From Streptomyces netropsis (GTDB taxonomy: Bacteria > Actinomycetota > Actinomycetes > Streptomycetales > Streptomycetaceae), in NCBI RefSeq assembly GCF_014203545.1, contig NZ_JACHJG010000010.1, positions 186,001-250,000 on the forward strand: 64,000 bases of DNA, read 5' to 3'. A program made the translations under genes and the position numbers. Of this stretch, positions 38,144 to 46,563 are shown in pieces (position 1 is the stretch's first letter; each line of letters begins with the position of its first letter). The notes under the pieces were generated by a model. The model did no database searches, was not told the origin of the DNA, and saw only the letters and a program-made list of their open reading frames with translations.

Positions 38144-39303
38144 GCCATGCCATCGTCGAGACCGAGGAACACCACGATCTGCGCGCCGCCGTCGCCGCCC
38201 TGGGCGGGCGCTACGGGCGGGAGTACTTCACCTCCGTCGTACGCGACGGCAAGCACACCGACGAGCTGTGGGCCGAGGCCGGCAAGCTCGGTTACCTCGG
38301 GGTGAACCTTCCCGAGGAGTTCGGTGGCGGGGGCGGTGGCATCACCGAACTCGCCATTGTGCTGGAGGAGTTGGGTGCTTGTGGGTGTCCGCTGCTGATG
38401 ATGGTCGTCTCGCCCGCCATCTGTGGCACGGTGATCGCCCGTTTCGGTACGGACGCGCAGAAGCGCGCCTGGCTGCCGGGGCTCGCGGCCGGTACGACGA
38501 AGATGGCCTTCGGGATCACCGAGCCGGACGCCGGGTCCAACTCCCACCGGCTGACCACGACCGCGCGTAGGGATGGTGACGACTGGATTCTCACCGGCCG
38601 CAAGGTCTTTGTTTCCGGTGTCGATATCGCTGATGCGACCCTTGTTGTCGGGCGGACCGAGGACGCCCGGACCGGCAGGCTCAAGCCCTGTCTGTTCATC
38701 GTCGGGCGTGACGCGCCCGGGTTCTCGCGGCGGCGGATCGCCATGGAACTCGCCGCGCCGGAGAAGCAGTTCGAGCTGGTGCTGGACGAGGTGCGACTGC
38801 CCGCCGACGCGCTCGTCGGCGACGAGGACGCGGGTCTGCTGCAACTGTTCGCCGGGCTCAACCCCGAGCGCGTCATGACGGCCGCGTTCGCTATCGGGAT
38901 GGGCCGGTACGCCGTGACGCGGGCCGTCGACTACGCCCGTACCCGTGCGGTGTGGGACCGGCCGATCGGTGCCCACCAGGCGATCGCGCACCCGCTGGCG
39001 CAGGCGCACATCGAGCTGGAACTGGCCCGGTTGATGACGCAGAAGGCCGCCTCGTTGTACGACGCGGGCGACGACGCCGGTGCGGGCGAGGCCGCCAACA
39101 TGGCGAAGTACGCGGCCGGGGAGGCCGCCGTCCACGCCGTCGACCAGGCGGTGCACACCCTCGGTGGCAACGGTCTGACGTCGGAGTACGGTCTGGCCTC
39201 GCTGATCACCGCGGCGAGGGTGGCGCGTGTGGCTCCCGTCAGCCGGGAGATGATTCTCAACTACGTCTCGCATCAGACGCTGGGCCTGCCCAAGTCGTAC
39301 TGA
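38140..39303 (+). CDS. Acyl-CoA dehydrogenase
   Basis: 387-residue FAD-dependent flavoprotein that oxidises an acyl-CoA to the 2-enoyl-CoA. LGYLGVNLPEEFGGGGGGITELAIVLEELG, FGITEPDAGSNSHRLTTTARRDGDDWILTGRKVFVSG (FAD/substrate strand) and the C-terminal VHAVDQAVHTLGGNGLTSEYGLASLITAARVARVAPVSREMI are typical. Glu of the catalytic base region falls in the ERVMTAAFAIGMGRYA helix by family layout. ATG overlaps the carboxylase alpha stop. In AtuD/LiuA-like pathways this step precedes carboxylation. Confidence 0.92.
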   Translation: MSHAIVETEEHHDLRAAVAALGGRYGREYFTSVVRDGKHTDELWAEAGKLGYLGVNLPEEFGGGGGGITELAIVLEELGACGCPLLMMVVSPAICGTVIARFGTDAQKRAWLPGLAAGTTKMAFGITEPDAGSNSHRLTTTARRDGDDWILTGRKVFVSGVDIADATLVVGRTEDARTGRLKPCLFIVGRDAPGFSRRRIAMELAAPEKQFELVLDEVRLPADALVGDEDAGLLQLFAGLNPERVMTAAFAIGMGRYAVTRAVDYARTRAVWDRPIGAHQAIAHPLAQAHIELELARLMTQKAASLYDAGDDAGAGEAANMAKYAAGEAAVHAVDQAVHTLGGNGLTSEYGLASLITAARVARVAPVSREMILNYVSHQTLGLPKSY

Positions 39304-39320
39304 GGAAAGGTGATTCGCGG

Positions 39321-40061
39321 ATGTTGGTTCGCCGCTCGCACGAGCACGGCATCACCACCCTGACCCTGGATTCCCCGCACAACCGGAACGCCCTCTCGGC
39401 CCGGCTCGTGGGCGAACTGCACGAGGGTCTCGCGGGGGCGGCCGAGGACGCGGACACGCGTGCCGTGCTCCTGACGCACACCGGCAACACCTTCTGTGCG
39501 GGCGCCGACCTGAATGAGGCCGGGTCGGACGCGACGGCCCCGCTCGGGCTGGCGCGGCTGTTGCGTTCGGTGGTGGAACTGCCGAAGCCGGTCGTCGCCC
39601 GGGTCACGGGGCACGTGCGGGCCGGGGGGCTCGGGCTGTTGGGGGCGTGCGACATCGCGGCGGCGGGGGAGGGCGCGTCGTTCGCGTTCACCGAGGCGCG
39701 GCTCGGGCTCGCGCCCGCCGTCATCTCGCTGCCGCTGCTGCCGCGCCTGGACGCGCGGGCCGCCGCCCGCTACTACCTGACGGGCGAGCGGTTCGACGCC
39801 GAGGAGGCGGCCCGGATCGGGCTGATCACCCTGGCCGGGGACCCGGACGAGGTGCTCGCTCCCGTGCTCGCCGGGCTGCGCCGGGCTGCGCCGCAGGGGC
39901 TCGCCGAGTCCAAGCGGCTGGTGACGGCGGAGGTGCTACGGGCCTTCGACCGCGACACCCGGGCGCTGGCCGAGCAGTCGGCGCGGCTGTTCGCGTCGGC
40001 GGAGGCGCGGGAGGGCATGACGGCGTTCCTGGAGCGGCGGGACCCCGAATGGGCACGGTGA
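39321..40061 (+). CDS. Enoyl-CoA hydratase/isomerase family protein
   Basis: 246-residue crotonase-fold protein. The oxyanion-hole segments are AVLLTHTGNTFCAGADLNEAG (about 46-66) and VARVTGHVRAGGLGLLGACDIAAAG (about 94-118); ARLGLAPAVISLPLLPRL follows. The usual Glu pair of true hydratases is only partly visible (FAFTEARLG), so the exact reaction (hydration, isomerisation, lyase) is open. A GAGGAAAGG ribosome-binding site precedes the ATG. In the Atu/Liu scheme it would hydrate the carboxylated enoyl-CoA. Confidence 0.88.
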   Translation: MLVRRSHEHGITTLTLDSPHNRNALSARLVGELHEGLAGAAEDADTRAVLLTHTGNTFCAGADLNEAGSDATAPLGLARLLRSVVELPKPVVARVTGHVRAGGLGLLGACDIAAAGEGASFAFTEARLGLAPAVISLPLLPRLDARAAARYYLTGERFDAEEAARIGLITLAGDPDEVLAPVLAGLRRAAPQGLAESKRLVTAEVLRAFDRDTRALAEQSARLFASAEAREGMTAFLERRDPEWAR

Positions 40062-40639
40062 GCGCGCCCAAGCAGGACCGCAGCCGGGCCACCCGGCAGC
40101 GCCTGCTGGAAGCGGCCATCGCGTGCCTGGCGGAGTACGGGTGGGCGGGGTCGACGGTGGCGGTGGTCGCCGAGCGGGCCGGGGTGTCGCGGGGTGCGGC
40201 GCAGCATCATTTCCCCACGCGGGAGGACCTGTTCACGGCGGCGGTGGAGTACGTCGCCGAGGAGCGTTCGGCGGCGCTGCGGACGCTGATGCCGCGGGGT
40301 GGCCCGGACCGTACGCGGGCGGTGGTCGGCGCGCTGGTGGGCCTCTACACCGGACCGCTGTTCCGTGCGGCGCTCCAGCTGTGGGCGGCGGCCGCGCACG
40401 AGGAGCAGTTGCGGCCCCGGGTGACGGACCTGGAGGCGCGCGTCGGGCGGGAGTCGCACCGGATGGCGGTGGAGCTGCTGGGTGCGGACGAGGGGTGCCC
40501 GGGGGTGCGCGAGACCGTGCAGGGCCTGCTGGACATGGCGCGCGGCCTGGGGCTCGCCGATCTGCTGACGGACGACTCGGCGCGGCGGGAGCGGGTGGTG
40601 GAGCAGTGGGCGCGGATCCTGGACGGGGTGCTGCGCTGA
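40058..40639 (+). CDS. TetR family regulator of the operon (AtuR-like role)
   Basis: 193-residue repressor. HTH at about 10-55: RSRATRQRLLEAAIACLAEYGWAGSTVAVVAERAGVSRGAAQHHFPTREDLF, the GAAQHHF recognition segment typical of acyl-CoA-pathway TetR proteins. The GTG at 40058 overlaps the enoyl-CoA hydratase stop as GTGA, matching the coupling seen throughout the operon; an in-frame ATG at 40049 is the alternative. As last gene it probably controls the whole operon, with an acyl-CoA as inducer (inference). Confidence 0.87.
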   Translation: MSAPKQDRSRATRQRLLEAAIACLAEYGWAGSTVAVVAERAGVSRGAAQHHFPTREDLFTAAVEYVAEERSAALRTLMPRGGPDRTRAVVGALVGLYTGPLFRAALQLWAAAAHEEQLRPRVTDLEARVGRESHRMAVELLGADEGCPGVRETVQGLLDMARGLGLADLLTDDSARRERVVEQWARILDGVLR

Positions 40640-40645
40640 CGGACG

Positions 40646-40673
40646 CGGCCCGCCCCCGGCTGGGGGCGGGCCG
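40646..40673. terminator. Strong hairpin between convergent tetR and citrate synthase genes
   Basis: CGGCCCGCCCCC-ggct-GGGGGCGGGCCG, a perfect 12-bp stem just after the TetR stop; serves as bidirectional terminator. Confidence 0.75.
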
Positions 40674-40691
40674 TGGCGAAACCCTCGGGCG

Positions 40692-41792
40692 TCAGCCCGC
40701 GATGTCCTCGTAGCCCGCGACCTCTCGCGGATCCCGTGACCCCGGCCCCACATAGCGGGCCGACGGGCGGACCAGGCGGCCCGTGCGCTTCTGTTCGAGG
40801 ATGTGCGCGCTCCAGCCCGCCGTGCGGGCGCAGGTGAACATCGACGTGAACATGTGCGCCGGGACCTCCGCGAAGTCCAGGACGATGGCCGCCCAGAACT
40901 CGACGTTCGTGGCCAGGACACGGTCGGGGCGGCGGTTGTGGAGCTCCTCCAGGGCGGCCTTCTCCAGGGCCTCCGCGACCTCGAAGCGCGGTGCGGCGAG
41001 CTCCTTGGCCGTGCGGCGCAGGACGCGGGCGCGGGGGTCCTCGGCGCGGTAGACGCGGTGGCCGAAGCCCATGAGGCGCTCGCCGCGGTCCAGGGCCTGC
41101 TTGACGTAGGCCGTGGCGTCGCCGGTGCGTTCGATCTCCTCGATCATGCCGAGGACGCGGGACGGCGCTCCGCCGTGCAGCGGGCCGGACATCGCGCCGA
41201 CCGCACCCGACAGGGCCGCCGCCACGTCCGCGCCCGTCGAGGCGATGACGCGGGCGGTGAACGTGGAGGCGTTCATGCCGTGTTCCGCCGCGGAGGTCCA
41301 ATAGGCGTCGACGGCCTTGACGTGCTTGGGGTCCGGCTCGCCGCGCCAGCGCTTCATGAAGCGCTCGACGACGGTCTCCGCCTTGTCGATCTCCTTCTGC
41401 GGCACCATCGGCAGGCCCTGGCCGCGCGCCGACTGGGCGACGTAGGACAGCGCCATCACCGCGGCCCGGGCGAGGTTGTCGCGCGCCGTGGCCTCGTCGA
41501 TGTCGAGGAGCGGCTTCAGGCCCCAGACGGGCGCGAGCATCGCGAGCGCCGACTGGACGTCGACCCGGATGTCGCCCGAGTGGACGGGGATCGGGAACGG
41601 CTCGGCGGGCGGCAGCCCGGGGTTGAACGAGCCGTCGACCAGCAGTCCCCAGACGTTCCCGAAGGACACCTGGCCCACCAAGTCCTCGATGTCGACGCCT
41701 CGGTAGCGGAGAGAGCCGCCTTCCTTGTCGGGTTCGGCGATCTCCGTCTCGAACGCGACGACTCCCTCGAGTCCGGGTACGAAGTCGGACAT
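40692..41792 (-). CDS. Citrate synthase 2 (short isoform)
   Basis: 366-residue citrate synthase-family enzyme (bacterial short form, CitA/2-methylcitrate-like). Catalytic residues are recognisable: His in GPLHGGAPSRVLGMIEEI, His in RLMGFGHRVYRAEDPRARVL, and Asp in VLATNVEFWAAIVLDFAEVP (VEFWAAIVLDF with the conserved Asp). The ATG at 41792 has GAGGAG 8 nt upstream. It condenses acetyl-CoA (or propionyl-CoA) with oxaloacetate. Divergent from pdxH, convergent with the catabolic operon. Confidence 0.92.
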   Translation of the reverse strand: MSDFVPGLEGVVAFETEIAEPDKEGGSLRYRGVDIEDLVGQVSFGNVWGLLVDGSFNPGLPPAEPFPIPVHSGDIRVDVQSALAMLAPVWGLKPLLDIDEATARDNLARAAVMALSYVAQSARGQGLPMVPQKEIDKAETVVERFMKRWRGEPDPKHVKAVDAYWTSAAEHGMNASTFTARVIASTGADVAAALSGAVGAMSGPLHGGAPSRVLGMIEEIERTGDATAYVKQALDRGERLMGFGHRVYRAEDPRARVLRRTAKELAAPRFEVAEALEKAALEELHNRRPDRVLATNVEFWAAIVLDFAEVPAHMFTSMFTCARTAGWSAHILEQKRTGRLVRPSARYVGPGSRDPREVAGYEDIAG

Positions 41793-42256
41793 CAGGCGGC
41801 TCCTCATGATGTGTGACAAGCGGCTGCCGACCACGGTGGTGGCCGTCACTGCTCCTACGGCTGCTGTTGGCGGCCCCGAAGCGGTTACGCGGCTGCTCGG
41901 CGCGGCTCGCGGTCCGATTCGGTCAACCCGGTCATGCCCCGTGCGGCTGTTCTTCACCCGGCTCGATGCCCGGTTCTTCGCCCGGTACCCGCCCGGCCGG
42001 CGCACCGGGCTTCGATGGGAAGCAGGGTCCGCTCAGGCCGGACACGATAGCCGGTGGTGTGTGGGTGCCACAGCTTCCTGCCCAGTGATTTTGGTGGGTT
42101 CCCCGGATGCGGGGAAGGGTGATGTCCGGCACAGTGCGGGTTTCGCCCGCGGCAGGGTTACGGGACGCCGGCACGGGGGAGGATGAGCTGCTTCGGCCGC
42201 GTTTTCGCTCCTGTGCGCCGTATCCCCGCGGGCGGCCGGTGTTGCAAGATGTCCGC
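41793..42256. other. Intergenic region between divergent citrate synthase and pdxH genes
   Basis: 464 bp without a convincing gene. It holds a 7-bp hairpin TTCCCCG/CGGGGAA (42099-42116) and GCGGG/CCCGC near 42138-42152 in the pdxH leader side, plus a TGCAAGAT block directly before pdxH. No known riboswitch core is apparent. Confidence 0.35.
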
Positions 42257-42919
42257 GTGTCCCACGCCGATGATCTCGACCCCGCCGCGATGCGCGCGCA
42301 GTACCGCTTCGGCGGACTCCTGGAGACGGACCTCGCCGACAGCCCGTACGGGCAGTTCGCGCACTGGTTCGGGGAGACGGTCGCCGCCGGGCTGCACGAG
42401 CCCAACGCGATGATCGTCTCCACCGCGGACGCCGCCGGGCGGCCCAGCTCGCGGACGGTGCTGATGAAGAGCTACGACGAGCGCGGCTTCGTCTTCTACA
42501 CCAACTACGGCTCCCGCAAGGCCGTCGAACTGGCGGCCAACCCGAACGTCTCGCTGCTCTTCCCCTGGCACCCCATCGCCCGCCAGGTCATCGTCACGGG
42601 CACCGCCGAGCGGGTCGGGCCCGAGGAGACGGCCGCCTATTTCCGCTCCCGCCCGCACGGCTCGCAGCTCGGCGCCCTGGCCAGTGCCCAGTCGACGGTG
42701 GTCTCCTCGCGCGCCGAGATCGACGAGGCGTACGAGCGGCTGGCGGCGCGGTACCCGGAGGGCGGGCCGGTGCCGGTGCCCACGGGGTGGGGCGGCTTCC
42801 GGGTGACGGCCGAGACCGTGGAGTTCTGGCAGGGCCGGGAGAACCGGCTGCACGACCGGCTCCGGTACGTGCGGGCCGCCGGGGGAGCGGGCTGGCGGGT
42901 CGAGCGGCTCTGCCCGTAG
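42257..42919 (+). CDS. pdxH: Pyridoxamine 5'-phosphate oxidase PdxH
   Basis: 220-residue FMN enzyme that oxidises pyridoxamine/pyridoxine 5'-phosphate to PLP. Signature pieces: YGQFAHWFGETVAAGLHEPNAMIVSTAD, RPSSRTVLMKSYDERGFVFYTNYGSRKAVELAANP (FMN site), QSTVVSSRAEIDEAY, and the C-terminal WGGFRVTAETVEFWQGRENRLHDRLRY. GTG start at 42257 gives the usual length; CAAGAT at 42245-42250, six bases upstream, looks like a -10 box and no ribosome-binding site is visible, so the mRNA is probably leaderless. Confidence 0.94.
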   Translation: MSHADDLDPAAMRAQYRFGGLLETDLADSPYGQFAHWFGETVAAGLHEPNAMIVSTADAAGRPSSRTVLMKSYDERGFVFYTNYGSRKAVELAANPNVSLLFPWHPIARQVIVTGTAERVGPEETAAYFRSRPHGSQLGALASAQSTVVSSRAEIDEAYERLAARYPEGGPVPVPTGWGGFRVTAETVEFWQGRENRLHDRLRYVRAAGGAGWRVERLCP

Positions 42920-42944
42920 TGGTACGGGAGACGTGACGAACACA

Positions 42945-43151
42945 GACGATCCGTGGGCCGGTTACCGGCGCGCCTGGCGGCGCGGCGGTGCCGAGCGGAC
43001 GACTCGGCGGCCCACGGATCGGGTGACTGCTTGGGATTGGCCGGCAAGGCCGGCGTTGCGCTGTGCGCGACGACGGGCGCTAGCCCGCAGTCACCTCACG
43101 CGTCCGGACTGAAATCATGTCCCGAACCACCTCCCTTCTCGTGTGCCCCCA
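42945..43151 (-). ncRNA. Candidate structured small RNA / micro-ORF transcript
   Basis: A promoter at 43179-43151 (minus strand) would start a transcript near 43145 that contains a near-perfect ribosome-binding site, a 12-codon ORF and, at the end, two 14-nt arms CGATCCGTGGGCCG and its exact complement (42947-42960, 43008-43021) enclosing small internal hairpins, followed by TCTGTGTT. No longer gene lies downstream on this strand before pdxH, which runs the other way. Length about 200 nt. Not recognised as a known family. Confidence 0.5.
43080..43118 (-). CDS. 12-codon micro-ORF with very strong ribosome-binding site
   Basis: ATG at 43118 opens MISVRTREVTAG, stop TAG. The upstream AGAAGGGAGGTGG matches the Shine-Dalgarno complement of 16S rRNA almost perfectly, 11 nt before the ATG. 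It may be a leader peptide or a micropeptide. Its tiny size makes coding evidence depend wholly on signals. Confidence 0.45.
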   Translation of the reverse strand: MISVRTREVTAG

Positions 43152-43179
43152 GCCTAAAAAACGGTCCCGCGGACGACAA
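43151..43179 (-). promoter_or_regulatory. Consensus-like promoter TTGTCG-N17-TAGGCT
   Basis: On the minus strand, -35 TTGTCG at 43179-43174 and -10 TAGGCT at 43156-43151 are separated by exactly 17 bp, the best housekeeping-type promoter seen in the window. Confidence 0.6.
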
Positions 43180-43290
43180 GCGAATTTCCCGTGGGCACCG
43201 ATTTCGCCGAAGACGGTGTGGTGCCGGGCACGGTCGAGTTGAATGACCCGTCGTGCAGGACATGCAGACGCGTCCAGCAGGGGGTACCTC

Positions 43291-44727
43291 GTGACCGCTC
43301 CACACCCGTCCGGCCCTGCCCGACCCGGAACCCGCACGGGGGCCGAGGCCGCCGCCGGCAGCGACGACTCCGGCCTCCTCGCGGCGCTCCTCGACGGCAT
43401 GGACGCCGCGCTGTGCGCGTTCGACGCCGACGGCACGGTCACCCACTGGAACCGCGAGGCCGAGCGGATACTGGGCTGGTCGGCCGAGGAAGCCGTAGGG
43501 CGGCACGGCCTGGACGGCTGGGCCGTGCGCGCGGCGGACGCCGAGGAGGTCACCGCGCGGCTGCTGGGCGTGATGGAGGCACCAGGGCGGCAGGTGCACG
43601 AGTTCGCGCTGCTCACCAAGGACGGCGGCCGGGTCCTCGTCCGCATCCAGACCTCGGCCGTCCCCGGCGCGGACGGCACGCCGACGGGCGCGTACTGCGC
43701 GTTCAGCGAGGTGCACACGCAGATCGATCTGGAGCGGTCGATCGCGCTGAGCGAGGGGCTGTTCGGGGACGCGTCCTGGGGCGTGGTGCTGGTCGACGCC
43801 GATCTGCGCCCGGCCCTCGCCAACGCGCACGCCGCACGGGCGCTGCGCACGGGCCGCACGGCACTGCTCGGCCGGCCGCTGGGCGATCTCCTGGACCAGG
43901 GCGTGGAGGAGTTGGAGGGCGCCCTCCAGCACGTACTGGCGGCCGGTGCCCCGCCCGCGCCCACGGACCTGTGGGTGACGCTGCGGGACGCCACCGGCGC
44001 GGCGTCGGAGCGGCGCTGCTGGCGCAGCGGCTTCCTGCGGCTGGCGTCCCCGCTCGCGGAGGAGCCCGTGCCGCTGGGGGTGGCGTGGCTGTTCCTGGAC
44101 GTGACGAAGACGCGGCTGGCCGAGCAGGAGAGCGCGCGGCTGCGGTTCAGGGGCAATCAGCTGCACCGTGCGGGGCGGGCGGTCGCGGAGTGCGAGGACC
44201 CGACGGAGGGCGCGGCGCTCTACATGGACTTCGCCCTCGCGGGCTTCGCCGACCACGCCGTGATCGATCTGCTGCCGAAGCCGGTGGCGGCCCCGGAGGG
44301 GCCCGTCCGGCTGCTGCGGGCCGCCGCGACGCCCGCCGGGGCGCCGGGACCGTGCCCGGCGGCGGCGCTGAGCGGGCTGCCGGTGCCCTATGCGGACGGT
44401 CACCCGGCGTTGCAGGCGGTCGAGCGCTGCGGTTCGGTCCGGGCGGGCTCGGACCGTACGGACGGCTGGGCGCCGGCCCGCAAGTGGCCGGACGGCACCG
44501 AACACGCCCTGGCCACGGTCCTGCGCAGCCGGGGCCGCACGCTGGGGGCGGTCACCTTCCTGCGCGGGCCCTCCCGCCGCCCGTTCGACCGCGCGGACGC
44601 GACCTACGCGGAGGACGTCGCCTCGCGGGTGGCCGCGTCGATCGACCTGGCGACGACGGCCGAAGCGGCGGCGAAAGCGGAGGCGGAAGCCGGAACCGTC
44701 GACTGGTGCGGGAAGCCTGTCGGCTGA
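43291..44727 (+). CDS. PAS/GAF sensory protein
   Basis: 478-residue cytoplasmic signalling protein. An N-terminal PAS domain (LLDGMDAALCAFDADGTVTHWNREAERILGWSAEEAVGRHGLD, about 35-80) is followed by a second PAS-like module (about 170-290, WGVVLVDADLRPALANAHAARALRTGR) and a GAF-like domain (about 300-460). No kinase, phosphatase or cyclase output domain is present, so it may be the sensor part of an RsbU-like system or a partner protein. GTG at 43291 with GGGGG upstream; ATG 43243 is an alternative start. Confidence 0.75.
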   Translation: MTAPHPSGPARPGTRTGAEAAAGSDDSGLLAALLDGMDAALCAFDADGTVTHWNREAERILGWSAEEAVGRHGLDGWAVRAADAEEVTARLLGVMEAPGRQVHEFALLTKDGGRVLVRIQTSAVPGADGTPTGAYCAFSEVHTQIDLERSIALSEGLFGDASWGVVLVDADLRPALANAHAARALRTGRTALLGRPLGDLLDQGVEELEGALQHVLAAGAPPAPTDLWVTLRDATGAASERRCWRSGFLRLASPLAEEPVPLGVAWLFLDVTKTRLAEQESARLRFRGNQLHRAGRAVAECEDPTEGAALYMDFALAGFADHAVIDLLPKPVAAPEGPVRLLRAAATPAGAPGPCPAAALSGLPVPYADGHPALQAVERCGSVRAGSDRTDGWAPARKWPDGTEHALATVLRSRGRTLGAVTFLRGPSRRPFDRADATYAEDVASRVAASIDLATTAEAAAKAEAEAGTVDWCGKPVG

Positions 44728-44740
44728 GATCAGCTGTGCC

Positions 44741-44880
44741 GCCTGCGGTGGTGGGCGCCCTGCGGGCGCGTCCTCAATCTCCCCCAGCCACCGCTGGGAG
44801 GTACCCCCAGGGGCTGGTTTGGGCTGGCCTCGGCCAAAACCAGCCCGTCCGGCGATTGAGGACAACCGCCGCGCAGCGGT
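44741..44880. repeat. Family R1 repeat between convergent genes
   Basis: Contains the common units GGGCGCGTCCTCAA, CTCCCCCAG-ccaccG-CTGGGAGG, and AGCCCGTCCGGCGATTGAGG. Lies between the convergent PAS and SIS genes and likely terminates both. Confidence 0.6.
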
Positions 44881-44929
44881 GGTGCGGGGACGGCACGGCC
44901 TTGAGATGTCATCTGATCCGCCGGAACGG

Positions 44930-45685
44930 CTAATGGCGGAAGAAGATGCGGTCCCCGTACTCGGCCATCACCCGGCCGTTCCACTCGTGGCCGCCGTCCA
45001 CGTTCCCCGAGCGCAGCATGGGCGGGTCGATGCCCCGGGCGGCCAGCTCACCCGCGGCCGTCGCGACGACGGCCTGCAGCAGGGCGCTGGTGACGACGGT
45101 GGAGGCCGGGGCGAAGGGGGCGGCGATGCCGTCGGCGGTCAGCTCCGCGTCACCGGGCGGGATCTTGCTGTCGATGACGAGGTCGCAGTGGTCCTTGAGG
45201 AAGGTGCCCGAGACGTGCCGTGACCTGGTCTGCTCGGCGTACGCGAGGGAGGTGACGCCGATGACCTTCAGGCCCAGGGCGCGGGCGTTCATGGCCATCT
45301 CCACGGGCAGGGAGTTGCGGCCGGACAGCGAGACGACGATCAGGACGTCGCCGGGCTGTACGGGGCTGGAGTCCAGGACCGCGCCGGCCAGGCCGTTCAC
45401 CCGCTCCAGCGCGCTGCCGAGGGTCGCGGGCATGACGTCGATGCCGACGGCGCCCGGGACGGCGAGCAGGTTCATCAGAGCGAGGCCGCCCGCCCGGTAG
45501 ACGACGTCCTGGGCGGGGAGGGAGGAGTGCCCGGCACCGAAGACGAAGAGCCGGCCGCCGTCCACCACCGTGTCGGCGAGCATGGCCCCGGCGGCGGTGA
45601 TGTGGTCGGCCTCCTCGTCGCGAGCCCGCTGGAGCAGCCCGATCGCGGCGTCGAAGAACTGCCCGGCCAGCTTGTTCTCGCTCAT
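44930..45685 (-). CDS. SIS domain-containing sugar-phosphate-binding protein
   Basis: 251 residues, single SIS (sugar isomerase) fold. GGRLFVFGAGHSSLPAQDVVYRAGGLALMN and PGDVLIVVSLSGRNSLPVEMAMNARALGLKVIGVTSLAYAEQTRSRH supply the phosphosugar-binding loops with the characteristic Ser cluster. It resembles AgaS-/GmhA-like stand-alone SIS proteins; substrate unknown. ATG at 45685 with AAGGAG 12 nt upstream. Convergent to the PAS gene and divergent from dmdR1, an order I recall in other streptomycetes. Confidence 0.88.
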   Translation of the reverse strand: MSENKLAGQFFDAAIGLLQRARDEEADHITAAGAMLADTVVDGGRLFVFGAGHSSLPAQDVVYRAGGLALMNLLAVPGAVGIDVMPATLGSALERVNGLAGAVLDSSPVQPGDVLIVVSLSGRNSLPVEMAMNARALGLKVIGVTSLAYAEQTRSRHVSGTFLKDHCDLVIDSKIPPGDAELTADGIAAPFAPASTVVTSALLQAVVATAAGELAARGIDPPMLRSGNVDGGHEWNGRVMAEYGDRIFFRH

Positions 45686-45699
45686 CGCTGCGGGGCTCC

Positions 45700-46563
45700 T
45701 TAGCTCGGAATCCGGTGGTGCCTGGGGGATGCGCACGGTCGGTGCGTACGCTCGTGGCGCGGATCACGTTGCGGTCTTGACCAGCGCCCTGTCAATACGG
45801 CGTCCGCGCCGACGCCGTACGCGGCACCGTTGTCAGTGGTATGCGTCAGAATTGAGTCCAGGGCCAGCGCACGACATATCGAGGGGCACACATGTCCGGA
45901 CTGATCGACACCACGGAGATGTATCTCCGCACCATCCTCGAGCTGGAAGAGGAAGGCGTGGTCCCCATGCGCGCCCGCATCGCCGAGCGGCTCGACCAGA
46001 GCGGCCCGACGGTGAGCCAGACCGTGGCCCGCATGGAGCGGGACGGCCTGGTCTCGGTCGCCGGTGACCGCCACCTGGAGCTGACCGAGGAGGGCCGTCG
46101 GCTGGCCACCCGCGTCATGCGCAAGCACCGGCTGGCCGAGTGCCTGCTGGTCGACGTGATCGGCCTGGAGTGGGAGCAGGTGCACGCCGAGGCGTGCCGC
46201 TGGGAGCACGTGATGAGCGAGGCGGTGGAGCGCCGCGTGCTGGAGCTGCTGCGCCACCCGACCGAGTCGCCCTACGGCAACCCCATCCCGGGCCTGGAGG
46301 AGCTGGGCGAGAAGGCCGAGGCCGATCCGTTCCTCAACGCCGGCATGGTCAGCCTGATGGACCTGGAGCCGGGCGCCGAGGGCAAGACGGTCGTCGTCCG
46401 GCGCATCGGCGAGCCGATCCAGACGGACGCCCAGCTGATGTACACACTGCGGCGCGCGGGCGTCCAGCCGGGCGCGGTGGTCAGCGTGACCGAGTCGGCC
46501 GGCGGCGTCCTGGTCGGCAGCGGTGGCGAGGCCGCGGAGCTCGAGGCGGACATCGCCGCGCAC
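45700..46563 (-). other. Long antiparallel ORF overlapping dmdR1 (adm-like)
   Basis: A 287-codon frame opposite dmdR1 covers almost the whole gene. In S. coelicolor an antiparallel gene adm was reported over dmdR1. Here the frame is open, but its composition (His/Gln/Arg/Ala/Leu-rich) is what GC-rich antisense frames give by chance, and no clear start signal was found, so it is listed as a candidate only. Confidence 0.3.

Noticed and set aside
41793..42256. Possible riboswitch before pdxH
   Set aside because: Hairpins are short and no known riboswitch core was recognised; the pdxH start appears leaderless, which leaves no room for an untranslated aptamer.
45780..45891. Iron box at the dmdR1 promoter
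   Set aside because: No sequence close to the TTAGGTTAGGC-type palindrome was found, so autoregulation by iron is not supported from the sequence.
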